Positions 36,319 to 44,622 of a DNA stretch of 64,000 nucleotides are shown here, one piece after another; the stretch's first letter is position 1, and each line of letters opens with the position of its first letter. Location of the stretch: positions 62,001-126,000 of the forward strand of contig NZ_JBFMIA010000005.1 in NCBI RefSeq assembly GCF_040801915.1. Direction: 5' to 3'. Under the pieces are notes generated by a model. It saw only the letters and a list, made by a program, of their open reading frames with translations, was not told the DNA's origin and did no database searches. The position numbers were made by a program, and so were the translations under genes. This DNA comes from Jeotgalibacillus marinus. Lineage in GTDB: Bacteria; Bacillota; Bacilli; Bacillales; Jeotgalibacillaceae.

Positions 36319-36370
36319 GATTCGATTGTAATCTCATTATGTCTGATAAATCAGTGTTTTGTAAAGGTTT
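36319..36370 (-). repeat. Rib promoter block, copy A of a direct repeat
   Basis: About 52 bp matching 40907-40958 at roughly 48 positions, including -35, -10 and the sequence between them. Weaker similarity continues on both sides (into the 5' end of RFN and to about 36388). Confidence 0.75.
36336..36365 (-). promoter_or_regulatory. Sigma-A promoter of the rib operon
   Basis: -35 TTTACA (36365-36360), 18-bp spacer, -10 CATAAT (36341-36336), 22 bp before the RFN element. A second copy is at 40924-40953. Confidence 0.65.
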
Positions 36371-36470
36371 TTGTCTTCGGATTACCTGTCGTTTATATGA
36401 AAACTGATAATTTCCGAGTGGATAGATGAAGTCGAAGATATGAATTTATTTTAACTATAAATAATGAATA

Positions 36471-36588
36471 CTGTAAGTACACCAAATATCTTCTGACAGT
36501 TTCTTTTAATTAAATTAGTACAACATTAGTTCAAAAAGGTATTTTTGTTTTTGGGGACGAGAAAGCACAAAATTTGATGTACTTACAG
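36471..36588. mobile_element. 118-bp inverted-repeat element (MITE-like candidate)
   Basis: CTGTAAGTACACCAAAT (36471-36487) and ATTTGATGTACTTACAG (36572-36588) are inverted with 16 of 17 matches. The interior is AT-rich and non-coding. No obvious target-site duplication was seen. Confidence 0.45.
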
Positions 36589-36718
36589 AAACTGATATCT
36601 AATAATTGTTCATTGTTTGATTACAGCCATTAGATTTTACCACCATTGACATATTTCTTACCAATGTTCGCCAAGGAATTTACCGTACATTACCAATGGA
36701 TTTACCAGTGAATGAAAA

Positions 36719-36763
36719 AGCTCTACAGATTAACATTTTGATAATCTGTAGGGCTTTTTTGTA
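36719..36763 (+). terminator. Strong orphan terminator
   Basis: AGCTCTACAGATTA pairs with TAATCTGTAGGGCT, then T6, on the + strand. No gene precedes it closely. It insulates the ArsR cassette from the left. Confidence 0.8.
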
Positions 36764-36866
36764 CAGAGATAATAAAGTTGTTTAAAAAATAAAAAGTCGT
36801 TTAAAAATTTCATTTTGTTTTGAAATTATACAACTAAAGTAAGCAGGTTTGTTGAAGAAGAAGTAA

Positions 36867-36895
36867 TTGACATAGACTATATTTACGATTAGAAT
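36867..36895 (+). promoter_or_regulatory. Sigma-A promoter of the ArsR-rhodanese cassette
   Basis: -35 TTGACA (36867-36872), 17-bp spacer, -10 TAGAAT (36890-36895). Confidence 0.75.
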
Positions 36896-36898
36896 TCT

Positions 36899-36924
36899 AC
36901 TATTCAATAAATTAATTGAATAGT
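36899..36924 (+). promoter_or_regulatory. Probable ArsR-family operator
   Basis: Perfect inverted repeat ACTATTCAAT - AAATTA - ATTGAATAGT immediately after the -10 and covering the predicted transcription start, 16 bp before the ATG of an ArsR-type gene. Position and symmetry suggest autorepression. Confidence 0.7.
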
Positions 36925-36940
36925 TGAGAGGGGCTTTTAC

Positions 36941-37591
36941 ATGCTTAATGAACGAAATTTAAAGGACTTATTATATCAAGAGTTCGCAAGGATAGGGAAA
37001 AGTTTATCAAGCCCTAAACGATTGGAAATTCTTGACCTTTTATCACAAGGTCCTAAGTCTGTGGATGCTTTAGCAAAAATTACAACCATGTCTGTTGCTA
37101 ATGTATCTCAACACTTGAAAACTCTTTTCAATTCGAGGTTAGTTAAGTTTAAGAAGGAAGGAAACTACGTCATATACGAACTAGCGGATGAAGTAATTTC
37201 TGATTTTTTAAACTCATTGCATGCATTATCAGAAAAGCAGCATATGCAGGTACAACAAATAAAAGAAGAGTTTTTAAATAATCAACTTGGTATAGAAGGG
37301 ATAACTCTTTCAGAGCTTAAAGATCGAATGGATAAAGGTGAGGTTTTACTGTTGGATGTAAGATTGAAAGAAGAATATGAAAAGGCTCATATTCCTGGTG
37401 CTGTTTCTATTCCTATCGAAGAATTGGAAGATAAACTTTCGTCTTTGCCAGCCAATTGTAATGTAGTTGCTTATTGCAGAGGACCTTATTGTTTAATGTC
37501 GGCAGAAGCAGTGGAAATTCTGAAGGCAAAAGGGATTACTGCATTTCGATTGGAAGACGGTGTTAGAGAATGGCAACAATTAACGAAATAA
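36941..37591 (+). CDS. ArsR-type HTH regulator fused to a rhodanese domain
   Basis: 216 aa. Residues 10-100 form an ArsR winged helix (SSPKRLEILDLLSQGPKSVDALA ... MSVANVSQHLKTL). Residues 118-215 form a rhodanese domain (LLLDVRLKEEYEKAHIPGA ... AYCRGPYCLMSAEA) with the persulfide-type cysteine in CRGPYC. This fusion suggests a repressor sensing persulfide/reactive sulfur or a thiophilic oxyanion through the rhodanese cysteine; the ligand is inferred. GAGAGGGG ribosome site. First of three genes. Confidence 0.85.
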   Translation: MLNERNLKDLLYQEFARIGKSLSSPKRLEILDLLSQGPKSVDALAKITTMSVANVSQHLKTLFNSRLVKFKKEGNYVIYELADEVISDFLNSLHALSEKQHMQVQQIKEEFLNNQLGIEGITLSELKDRMDKGEVLLLDVRLKEEYEKAHIPGAVSIPIEELEDKLSSLPANCNVVAYCRGPYCLMSAEAVEILKAKGITAFRLEDGVREWQQLTK

Positions 37592-37615
37592 TTACATTAG
37601 TTCGGGGGATTAAAA

Positions 37616-37936
37616 ATGAAATTAGGGATCATTTTGGAGACAAAAGAGCCTGAGAAAGCGTGGAATGCTTTTCGATTTGCTAATGCTGGATTAATGAAAG
37701 AACATGAAGTCAAAATTTTTCTAATGGGTGAAGCCGTTGAATGTGAAAACATTGAACATCCAAGGTTTAAAGTTAAGGAAGAAATGAATAAATTTGAGGA
37801 ATTAATGGGTGAACTATTGGCTTGCGGAACATGTTTAAAATCGAGATTACTAGATAAAACATCTTCATGTCCGATTTCTACAATGGATGATTGTATTAAG
37901 GTTGTAGAATGGGCTGACAAAATGGTTACGTTTTAA
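37616..37936 (+). CDS. DsrE-family sulfur-relay-like protein
   Basis: 106 aa with the DsrE/F alpha-beta fold pattern (LGIILETKEPEKAWNAFRFA, VKIFLMGEAVEC). The conserved cysteine motif LLACGTCLKSR is near residue 69-73, with a further Cys in TSSCPIST. Such proteins carry persulfide sulfur. It starts 24 bp after the ArsR-rhodanese gene behind CGGGGG. The partner next to a rhodanese domain supports sulfur transfer. Confidence 0.8.
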   Translation: MKLGIILETKEPEKAWNAFRFANAGLMKEHEVKIFLMGEAVECENIEHPRFKVKEEMNKFEELMGELLACGTCLKSRLLDKTSSCPISTMDDCIKVVEWADKMVTF

Positions 37937-37976
37937 TCATCAAGATAAATCAATAAATATAAGAAGGTGTTTATAA

Positions 37977-39248
37977 GTGTTCGGTAAAGAACAAGATTCA
38001 ATCGACAGTTATATAGATTCACCAGAAAAGCTAAAAAAATTATATAGACGAGTGTTGTTTGTTGTGAGTCTATCACAAATTTTTGGTGGGGCGGGACTTG
38101 CGGCAGGGATTACGGTAGGTGCTCTTTTGGCCCAACAAATGCTTGGAACTGATGCCTATGCAGGAGTTCCGTCAGCTTTATTTACTTTAGGGGCAGCAGG
38201 AGCAGCTTTAATCGTAGGAAAACTTTCTCAACGTTATGGACGTCGTACAGGTTTATCGACAGGTTTTATTGTAGGTGGACTCGGAGCAATTGGAGTTGTG
38301 ATTGCTGCCATGATGAATAGTGTAATTCTTTTATTTTCTTCTCTCCTAATTTATGGCGCAGGAACTGCAACAAATTTACAAGCTCGTTATGCAGGGACTG
38401 ATTTAGCAAACAATAAACAACGAGCAACTGCAATCAGTACTACAATGGCTATGACAACATTCGGGGCTGTTGCAGGTCCGAATTTAGTAGAAATTATGGG
38501 TAAATTTGCTCTTTCCATTGGTGTTCCGGCTCTTGCAGGTCCATTTATTTTATCAGCTACAGCATTTATCTTAGCAGGACTTGTACTTTTTATTATGTTG
38601 CGTCCCGATCCATTAAATATTGCAAAAAGGATAGCAGCTTATAAACAAAAAAATGAGCATGGAAATAAATCGGATTCTGTTGATAAAACAATAAATAAAA
38701 AAGGTCTTACAGTCGGTGCAACGGTTATGGTTCTAACTCAAATTGTAATGGTTGCAATTATGACCATGACACCAGTCCATATGAAACATCATGGTCATGG
38801 TTTAGCTGAAGTCGGAATTGTTATAGGATTTCATATAGGTTCAATGTATCTACCTTCACTTGTAACAGGTATTCTTGTTGATAAAATTGGTCGAACAGCA
38901 ATGAGCATAGCTTCGGGTATTACATTGTTATTCGCTGGCTTATTAGCAGCATTCGCACCAAGTGATTCAATGATTCTGTTAGTAATTGCTCTTTCTTTAC
39001 TTGGATTGGGATGGAACTTTGGTTTAATTAGTGGTACTGCTCAAATAGTTGATTCTACAGAGCCTTCAACACGTGCGAAAACACAAGGAACACTTGATGT
39101 TTTTATTGCATTAGCAGGAGCTTCTGGCGGTGCTCTTTCGGGAATGGTAGTAGCTAATACAAGTTATGCTACATTATCTTTGAGTGGAGGATTTTTATCC
39201 TTAGTTCTTATACCTGTTGTGATTTGGTCTCGTAGAGGTAGAGCATAA
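37977..39248 (+). CDS. MFS transporter
   Basis: 423 aa with 12 predicted TM helices. The loop 2-3 motif GKLSQRYGRRTGLSTG is the MFS signature, and a polar central loop (about residues 217-243) divides the halves. GTG start at 37977 after AAGGTG. It ends the three-gene cassette. The substrate is unknown. Co-occurrence with ArsR-rhodanese and DsrE suggests export or uptake of a sulfur- or arsenic/selenium-type compound (inference). Confidence 0.82.
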   Translation: MFGKEQDSIDSYIDSPEKLKKLYRRVLFVVSLSQIFGGAGLAAGITVGALLAQQMLGTDAYAGVPSALFTLGAAGAALIVGKLSQRYGRRTGLSTGFIVGGLGAIGVVIAAMMNSVILLFSSLLIYGAGTATNLQARYAGTDLANNKQRATAISTTMAMTTFGAVAGPNLVEIMGKFALSIGVPALAGPFILSATAFILAGLVLFIMLRPDPLNIAKRIAAYKQKNEHGNKSDSVDKTINKKGLTVGATVMVLTQIVMVAIMTMTPVHMKHHGHGLAEVGIVIGFHIGSMYLPSLVTGILVDKIGRTAMSIASGITLLFAGLLAAFAPSDSMILLVIALSLLGLGWNFGLISGTAQIVDSTEPSTRAKTQGTLDVFIALAGASGGALSGMVVANTSYATLSLSGGFLSLVLIPVVIWSRRGRA

Positions 39249-39277
39249 TAGAGTTTTAAAAAATTGAATAACTTTGT

Positions 39278-39448
39278 TACACACGATGTTCAAAGTTGAT
39301 GGCCCGATATTTTCAGCCCATTCAACCGCAGCTTCTGGTGTTTGAATGTTATCATTATTATCCATATTGTCATTTTTTTTGATATTATCTTTTACAATTT
39401 TATATACTCAACTAATTCTGGAGTAATAAGTAATTCAAATATGTTTCA
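39278..39448 (-). pseudogene. Decayed small coding remnant
   Basis: Leftward frames read FELLITPELVEYIKL then, after a break, MDNNDNIQTPEAAVEWAENI. No intact start/stop pair and no family recognised. Probably the tail of a lost gene. Confidence 0.3.
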
Positions 39449-39480
39449 TAATAATCTCCTTTAACAATTAATTTAAATTT

Positions 39481-39981
39481 TCAATTAACTTTTAACCCCA
39501 TAAGAATATCATCCACAAGATTTTCATCATTTAACTTAATTTCATCTTTCTTAACACCTTCAACCTTAAAACCAAGTTTTTCATATAGTTTTATAGCTCT
39601 AGGATTATTTGAGAATACTCCAAGAGCTAATTTCTTTATCCCTGAGTTTTTTTGAGCCCATTCTATACCTGTATTCAATAGAATAGTTCCAATTCCTTGA
39701 CTCCAATTTTCTCTCTTAACCCCCATCCCAATATTTACAACATGAGAAACTCTTTGTCTCGAACCTTTGGATAAGAATATGAATCCTACAATTGATTTTT
39801 TCTCATCTTCCATAACGAAGGTAGCCCCTCCATTATCAAAATTTCTCTTCATCAAAAATTCTTCTTCTTGAGAATTTAATTCTGGTGGAATTGTGATAAA
39901 AAAGTTTGTATTGGCTACTAGATCTTTCTTTATATTATAAATATGTATAGCGTCTTGCACAGTTGCTAGTCTACAATTCAT
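39481..39981 (-). CDS. GNAT-family N-acetyltransferase
   Basis: 166 aa. Motif A ENWSQGIGTILLNTGIEWAQ (Q-G-I-G) and the C-terminal NNPRAIKLYEKLGFKVEGV are the classical GNAT signatures (RimI/YhhY branch). GGGGGTAAAAGAAC precedes the ATG. Substrate unknown; AT-rich. Confidence 0.8.
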   Translation of the reverse strand: MNCRLATVQDAIHIYNIKKDLVANTNFFITIPPELNSQEEEFLMKRNFDNGGATFVMEDEKKSIVGFIFLSKGSRQRVSHVVNIGMGVKRENWSQGIGTILLNTGIEWAQKNSGIKKLALGVFSNNPRAIKLYEKLGFKVEGVKKDEIKLNDENLVDDILMGLKVN

Positions 39982-40153
39982 GTTCTTTTACCCCCACTAT
40001 TTTTGTCCCCAACACTATAAAAAGCAACATGTGAAATATTCTAAATGAGATAATCACATTGTAATGCAAATTGCACAAAAAGAAGATGAAAATTTTCTTA
40101 ATATTAAACCGTGTTGTACCCTTCAAAAGAATTCGATAGTTAAATATAAAAGC

Positions 40154-40720
40154 TTAACTGTTATTATGTTCTTTTGCTTTCTCAGATATAATTTCTTCTA
40201 AGATCATCCTATATAAATAAATATTGGATTTCTTTCTAAAAAAGGAGTAATATCCTGCTCCAAAAATCAAGATTGAAATGATAAAAAAACAAATCATATA
40301 ATAAAAAAAGATATTATATACTTCGCTAAATCCATCAACTGATTCATGAAGTTCTTTTGTATAAATTAAAGCCGCTTCTTTATCTTCATATTCTTTTAGG
40401 TTAATCTCTAGTAATTTGTTAGCATATTGAAACAGTGATGTTGTTTTGCTAGTTATATATGCAAGTACAAATGTGGGAATAAATGCAATCAATGAAGCAA
40501 GGATGATATTTGGTATACCAATAAAATGCTTTGTAGACTCATTAATCTCCAAGTCAGTAGTAATTTTTTTAAACAAATCATTTACTTCATCATGGGTATG
40601 ATGAACTTTAATTAATTCTTTAATTTTATTTTGATATGTTATAGTTTTCCCATTTAAATTTCCATAACGTTTTTTAAAATATTTTATTGAACTTACATAT
40701 TCTGAATATCTTCTTCCCAT
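40154..40720 (-). CDS. Hypothetical two-TM membrane protein
   Basis: 188 aa. The N-terminal half is charged and probably coiled (KKRYGNLNGKTITYQNKIKEL). TM segments lie about 68-90 (IPNIILASLIAFIPTFVLAYI) and 137-160 (IFFYYMICFFIISILIFGAGYY) with a short basic tail. No family recognised. The nearest upstream promoter-like sequence is the duplicated rib promoter (40924-40953), about 200 bp away on the same strand. Confidence 0.55.
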   Translation of the reverse strand: MGRRYSEYVSSIKYFKKRYGNLNGKTITYQNKIKELIKVHHTHDEVNDLFKKITTDLEINESTKHFIGIPNIILASLIAFIPTFVLAYITSKTTSLFQYANKLLEINLKEYEDKEAALIYTKELHESVDGFSEVYNIFFYYMICFFIISILIFGAGYYSFFRKKSNIYLYRMILEEIISEKAKEHNNS

Positions 40721-41146
40721 GCTTTCACCTCATTAATTCTATCGAGTTAAAAGTAAATTTTTCACTTATAGGAATCTTTTTTATTTTAACTTCGAATAAG
40801 AAAGAAAATCGACTGGAAGGAACAAACGCTTAATCCCTTATATATCAAGGGATTAAGCGCTTGCTTTTGATAACTCTATTATATAAAGCTTCCCTGAAAC
40901 ATTTCAGATTCGATTGTAATCCTATTATGTTTGATAAATCAGTGTTTTGTAAAGGGTTTAACTTTGGTTTACTTGTAATTCCCTGAAAAACACCATCCTA
41001 TCAAATAGAAATTACTACTAATATACTTATTCGTATGGTCAAATGGATCATATCTCACAAGACCAGTGGCATTATATTACTTCATCTACAAAAGCACACA
41101 TATTATAGCTACTTTTAATGCACAAATACCGGAAACGATAAATATT
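40721..41146. other. Intergenic with hairpin and duplicated rib promoter
   Basis: Contains a long hairpin GCTTAATCCCTT / AAGGGATTAAGC (about 40828-40857) and the rib promoter copy (40907-40958). No gene was seen. Confidence 0.5.
40907..40958 (-). repeat. Rib promoter block, copy B of a direct repeat
   Basis: Near copy of 36319-36370 in the same orientation. -35 TTTACA (40953-40948), 18-bp spacer and -10 CATAAT (40929-40924) are intact. The downstream side retains weak similarity to the first bases of the RFN element (TTTCAGGGAAG versus TTCGGGGAGG). Confidence 0.75.
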
Positions 41147-42214
41147 TTAATCTTCTGTGTTAGTGGGTCCTTCTTCAATCTCAGCTCTACTAAATATTTC
41201 CCTCCCCTCTTGTTCGTTTAACGAAAGAATAGCAGAAATCAACTCCTCCAATTTACTTTTATCTGCATAGTCTTCATTATGAATGACAAGATTACCTATA
41301 TATCTGTCATAACTTATCCCAAAGGTGAAATAATCTGTCGAGGTTTCTCCTTCTCTGTCTCTGAATTCAACTATAATGTTTTCTCCTGTTTCATCATCAA
41401 CAATTTCGGGAAGTTTTTCATACACCCCCAAAAAGTTCTCTCCTGCATACACCCTTATCTCTGTTGAAAAACCGACTCTTGCAACTATTGGATCACTTAA
41501 TGCTTGTACATATCCGTCTGCACCTATTGGCATTACTCTAAACTCATACGTCCCATCAAGATTATTAAGTTTGATGTCTTGGTTTCGTGTAGAACCATAC
41601 TCTTCGCATGCATTTTTTTCATACTTCACACCTTGAGGTATGACACATTCACCGTTTACAATAATAAATTCAAAAAAATTATTCACATACCAATAAGGTG
41701 AATATTCCCATTTTAAAGATATCGTTGATTCTGTAACATCTGTAACTTCAAAATCAACAGGTTTAGGATCAGAGACAGGAGGAACGTCATCCACTGTAAT
41801 CACATTGCTTACGGTTTCATAGTTAACCCATTTGAAACCAATATTCTGATACCATTTCTGTTTTCCTTTTATTTTCACTTGAAAACTATAAGTCTCACCA
41901 ACAGTCACTAAACTCCTAAGGGCATAAGTTTTTTCATCACCTGAAATGGAAATCGAATTTTCTTCTTTCCCATTACGAATTAACGTGAGTTTAAGATCTT
42001 TATAATTCGAAGATCCTCCAAAAACTGGCCAGTTTACCTCTATGTCTACATATCCATTATCTAAATAATCAACATCAAAACCTTTTACCTCTACCGTAGG
42101 GCTTACAAGAAGCGCCCCCACATTAGCTTCTCCATCATGTGCCATAGCCCTATTACCTAGATTTGTTGTAAACATCAAGCATAAAATAAGCATCACTACA
42201 AATACTCTGTTCAT
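41147..42214 (-). CDS. Secreted protein with fibronectin-III-like domains
   Basis: 355 aa. Signal peptide about 1-25 (FVVMLILCLMFTTNLGNRAMA). Two beta-rich Fn3-like modules follow, about 40-140 and 148-245 (DFEVTDVTESTISLKWEYSP ... GTYEFRVMPIGADGY). A mixed alpha/beta C-terminal region (about 246-355) is not recognised. GAAAGGAGAAAG ribosome site. It follows the Fn3-containing HBL/NHE-like gene on the same strand, with about 270 bp of remnants between. It may be an accessory, binding or third component of that system (inference). Confidence 0.6.
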   Translation of the reverse strand: MNRVFVVMLILCLMFTTNLGNRAMAHDGEANVGALLVSPTVEVKGFDVDYLDNGYVDIEVNWPVFGGSSNYKDLKLTLIRNGKEENSISISGDEKTYALRSLVTVGETYSFQVKIKGKQKWYQNIGFKWVNYETVSNVITVDDVPPVSDPKPVDFEVTDVTESTISLKWEYSPYWYVNNFFEFIIVNGECVIPQGVKYEKNACEEYGSTRNQDIKLNNLDGTYEFRVMPIGADGYVQALSDPIVARVGFSTEIRVYAGENFLGVYEKLPEIVDDETGENIIVEFRDREGETSTDYFTFGISYDRYIGNLVIHNEDYADKSKLEELISAILSLNEQEGREIFSRAEIEEGPTNTED

Positions 42215-42296
42215 AGTGAACTTTCTCCTTTCTTTTACAAAGAATATTGTTTAGCTCTGAAGTAGTTACGTTGAATAACCCCATCCCCAGGCGGCC

Positions 42297-42356
42297 TTGG
42301 TGGTTTCGATCGAACATCACAAGGGTCTTCAATCGCTCGAAGTGATTCACCTACAG
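42297..42356 (-). pseudogene. Fragment of a paralog of the Fn3-HBL-like gene
   Basis: About 58 bp aligning with 43072-43130 at roughly 70 per cent. It encodes the junction between the last helix and the first Fn3 domain. Nothing else of that copy remains. Confidence 0.55.
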
Positions 42357-42360
42357 ACCG

Positions 42361-42430
42361 AAAAAGATGGAGCCTGTTCGAAATGAAGTTACATTCATAC
42401 AAGAGTTGTTTGGAACCGCATCATAAATTG
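42361..42430. repeat. Inverted repeat, left arm
   Basis: Complement of this stretch reads GATGCGGTTCCAAACAACTC then ...AACTTCATTTCGAACAGGCTCC and matches 44363-44428 over about 65 bp at roughly 80 per cent. The two arms flank the 584-aa gene. Confidence 0.65.
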
Positions 42431-42481
42431 GAAAACTATGTCTCTATCAAAATGTTTTTGCATCAGAACTAAAAAAATATA

Positions 42482-44236
42482 TTAATTACTAATGACCTCA
42501 GTGTTGATAACAAAATTTTCAAGTGTTCTTTCCGTAGGGGCTGTTTGTACCATCAGTATACTATCCAATCTTGAGGATCGGTTCTCTTCTCTGGCTTTAA
42601 CCGTAAAAGCATAGTTAGTAGAAGGCTCTAACCCTTCAACTGTAAAATTCGTTTCTGTTGTTGAGCCAATAACTTTATTGCCCTCCATTTGATAAATATC
42701 ATATTCTAACGTTACACCGTCAAAAGTAGGCGCCGGGTCCCATTCAAGGGTCACCGTAGTTGATGTTCTCGAGATGTCTTTTATATTTTCAGGGGGGTAA
42801 AGATTTCTTGTCGAGAATGAAATCTCCGTTCGGTCTTCCTCACGGTCCCCTAAAACATTAACTGGCTGAACACGGTACGTATATTTTTCATTCGGAAATA
42901 AATTCTCATCTTTATACTGTGTTACTTTATAATCCTCAATCGTTGCAATTTCCATGTTATCGCGGTAAATAATCCATTTTTCGACTTCTTCGGGTGTATC
43001 CCCCTCATTGGACCATTCTATCCCGATAGAGGTGAATGTCGTATAATAGATCCCTATATAGTCAAGGGTTGGCGGATCGGGTCTATCATCACGAGGGTCT
43101 TCGAAGGCTTGGAGTGATTCTGCTACATCTTTTAAATTTCTCCAATTTCCAACCGCAAGATCCAAATCCTCCTCTAATAAGTCAAGGAAGTCTGAGTCTA
43201 TCCAATTGATCCCGCGTATTAATCCCCCAACCCGACTTTCTAACTCTTCCCAACCACCAACGATATTTTTTTGAAGAATGTTCGTGGTATCGGACACCAT
43301 TTGAACAATCGGGCTTATTTCATCAAGCAAACTGCTTATATTTCCATGTTGAGACTCGAAATCACTTGCAAAACTGCCCCAACGCGGTTTAAAATCCTTC
43401 ACTGCATCTTCCTTCTTATAATAAGGCTCAGCAGCCTCCCAGGAACCAGAAATTCTCAATATTCTATCACCGTTTTCCCTATAGGCCTTCTCCTTAGCAT
43501 CCAAATCATCATACACATCCCAAAATGAAGAGACGACACCTCCCCCCTGATTTGTAAAATCATCCAAAATATCTTGAACACCTCCTAAATTTTGCGCGTC
43601 GTTCAGGACGACAGAGCGAAAAGCTTGTAAAGTAGATACGACCTCTTCTACCATTGGGCGTTTACTTTCGATACCGCCCAATAAATCGTTTAGAATCCCC
43701 TCAAATTTTTCTTTTGCCTGGTCATCATCTTTTTCGATTTCAGGAATAAGGTCGTATAGCTCCCGAGATGACTCATCAAATTCCTCAGCATACTCAATAA
43801 CTAACCTAATCGTCTCAAATAACTGTGGGTATACATTATACATCCATACTCGAGCATTATTTCTAGCCGACCTTTGGTATTCTGGCAGGATTTCATTAAC
43901 CTTATCCACTCCATCAGAGACGTCGTCTAAAAAGTCAGCTATCTCCGCAATCGACTCGTCGTCATCACCTAACTCACCCATGAGATCCTTAAGAGAATTG
44001 GATAGGCTATTTTGGGATTTGGGTAAAGATAGATCTTGATACGATAGAATCAAAGTTGAATAGTTCTCCAGTAATTCCAAATCACTATCGAAGTTACTTA
44101 ATACTTTTTCGAGCTCCCTGGGGGTTGTTAATGACCTTTCATTATTTGCAATACCTATGTTTCCCGGAACCATGGTAGATATTAAACTGCAAAAAAACAT
44201 AGCTAGAACTATTTTTCTCAAAAGTGCTTTCCTCAT
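42482..44236 (-). CDS. Secreted HBL/NHE-like helical protein with two C-terminal Fn3 domains
   Basis: 584 aa. Signal peptide about 1-30 (LLRKIVLAMFFCSLISTMVP). Residues 35-378 are a long helical region with the spacing of Bacillus HBL/NHE components: ARNNARVWMYNVYPQLFETI (124-143) resembles the NARIWLDE-PQL stretch, and STLQAFRSVVLNDAQN (201-216) resembles the LKTFR-L-D-Q-F stretch. Unlike pore-inserting components, no long hydrophobic hairpin is seen. Two Fn3 domains follow (about 388-476 and 480-570). AAAGGAGGAG precedes the ATG. It lies downstream of a second HBL/NHE-like gene. Family call is by pattern; the Fn3 fusion is unusual. Confidence 0.62.
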   Translation of the reverse strand: MRKALLRKIVLAMFFCSLISTMVPGNIGIANNERSLTTPRELEKVLSNFDSDLELLENYSTLILSYQDLSLPKSQNSLSNSLKDLMGELGDDDESIAEIADFLDDVSDGVDKVNEILPEYQRSARNNARVWMYNVYPQLFETIRLVIEYAEEFDESSRELYDLIPEIEKDDDQAKEKFEGILNDLLGGIESKRPMVEEVVSTLQAFRSVVLNDAQNLGGVQDILDDFTNQGGGVVSSFWDVYDDLDAKEKAYRENGDRILRISGSWEAAEPYYKKEDAVKDFKPRWGSFASDFESQHGNISSLLDEISPIVQMVSDTTNILQKNIVGGWEELESRVGGLIRGINWIDSDFLDLLEEDLDLAVGNWRNLKDVAESLQAFEDPRDDRPDPPTLDYIGIYYTTFTSIGIEWSNEGDTPEEVEKWIIYRDNMEIATIEDYKVTQYKDENLFPNEKYTYRVQPVNVLGDREEDRTEISFSTRNLYPPENIKDISRTSTTVTLEWDPAPTFDGVTLEYDIYQMEGNKVIGSTTETNFTVEGLEPSTNYAFTVKAREENRSSRLDSILMVQTAPTERTLENFVINTEVISN

Positions 44237-44622
44237 TGGTGTTCTCCTCCTTTAAAAATGTTCGCTAAGGAGAGTATTATCTGTCACGAGATAATACTTT
44301 CTAAAAAAATTCTGGTGAATAAATCATTTGAAAGAAATATAAACCGACTGTTCTGATGACAGTTTGTGATGCGATTCCAAACAACTTATGTTTGAATTCA
44401 ACTTCATTTTTGAACAGACTCCACCTGCGGTTGTCCTTTTTATCATATGCATAGCTTCACGCCATTCAATATAGAAGTGGATGATTTACTCCTTGAATCC
44501 CAACATAGGGCGCAAATTCCTTCCTACTTGATAGGGGGCACTAAACGAAAGGCTCGTGCCCCCGTAGGAGTCTCACTATTTGTTATAAAGCTCGGCCCGT
44601 AGGCAAGGCTTTTGTGGTTTGA
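44237..44622. other. Intergenic with inverted-repeat arm and GC-rich hairpin
   Basis: 44363-44428 is the right arm of the inverted repeat. GGGGGCAC (44534-44541) pairs with GTGCCCCC (44556-44563) and outer CCTAC/GTAGG. There is no T run, so it is not a standard terminator. 44515-44545 is similar to 46680-46712 (part of a duplicated block). Confidence 0.55.
44363..44428. repeat. Inverted repeat, right arm
   Basis: Matches the complement of 42361-42430 (shared GATGCG-TTCCAAACAACT and AACTTCATTT-GAACAG-CTCCA). Confidence 0.65.

Larger units (their letters stand above)
36366..36866. other. Intergenic with a MITE-like element and a terminator
   Basis: AT-rich stretch holding the 118-bp inverted-repeat element (36471-36588) and a strong + strand terminator (36719-36763) whose upstream gene is no longer recognisable. 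Confidence 0.5.
42215..42481. other. Remnant of a 584-aa-gene paralog plus inverted repeat
   Basis: 42297-42356 resembles 43072-43130 inside the next gene and reads ESLRAIEDPCDVRSKPP versus ESLQAFEDPRDDRPDPP. 42361-42430 is the left arm of an inverted repeat described separately. Confidence 0.6.

Noticed and set aside
42153..42350. 65-codon leftward frame upstream of the Fn3 gene
   Set aside because: It overlaps the signal peptide of the Fn3 gene in another frame and covers a recognisable gene remnant; no ribosome site.
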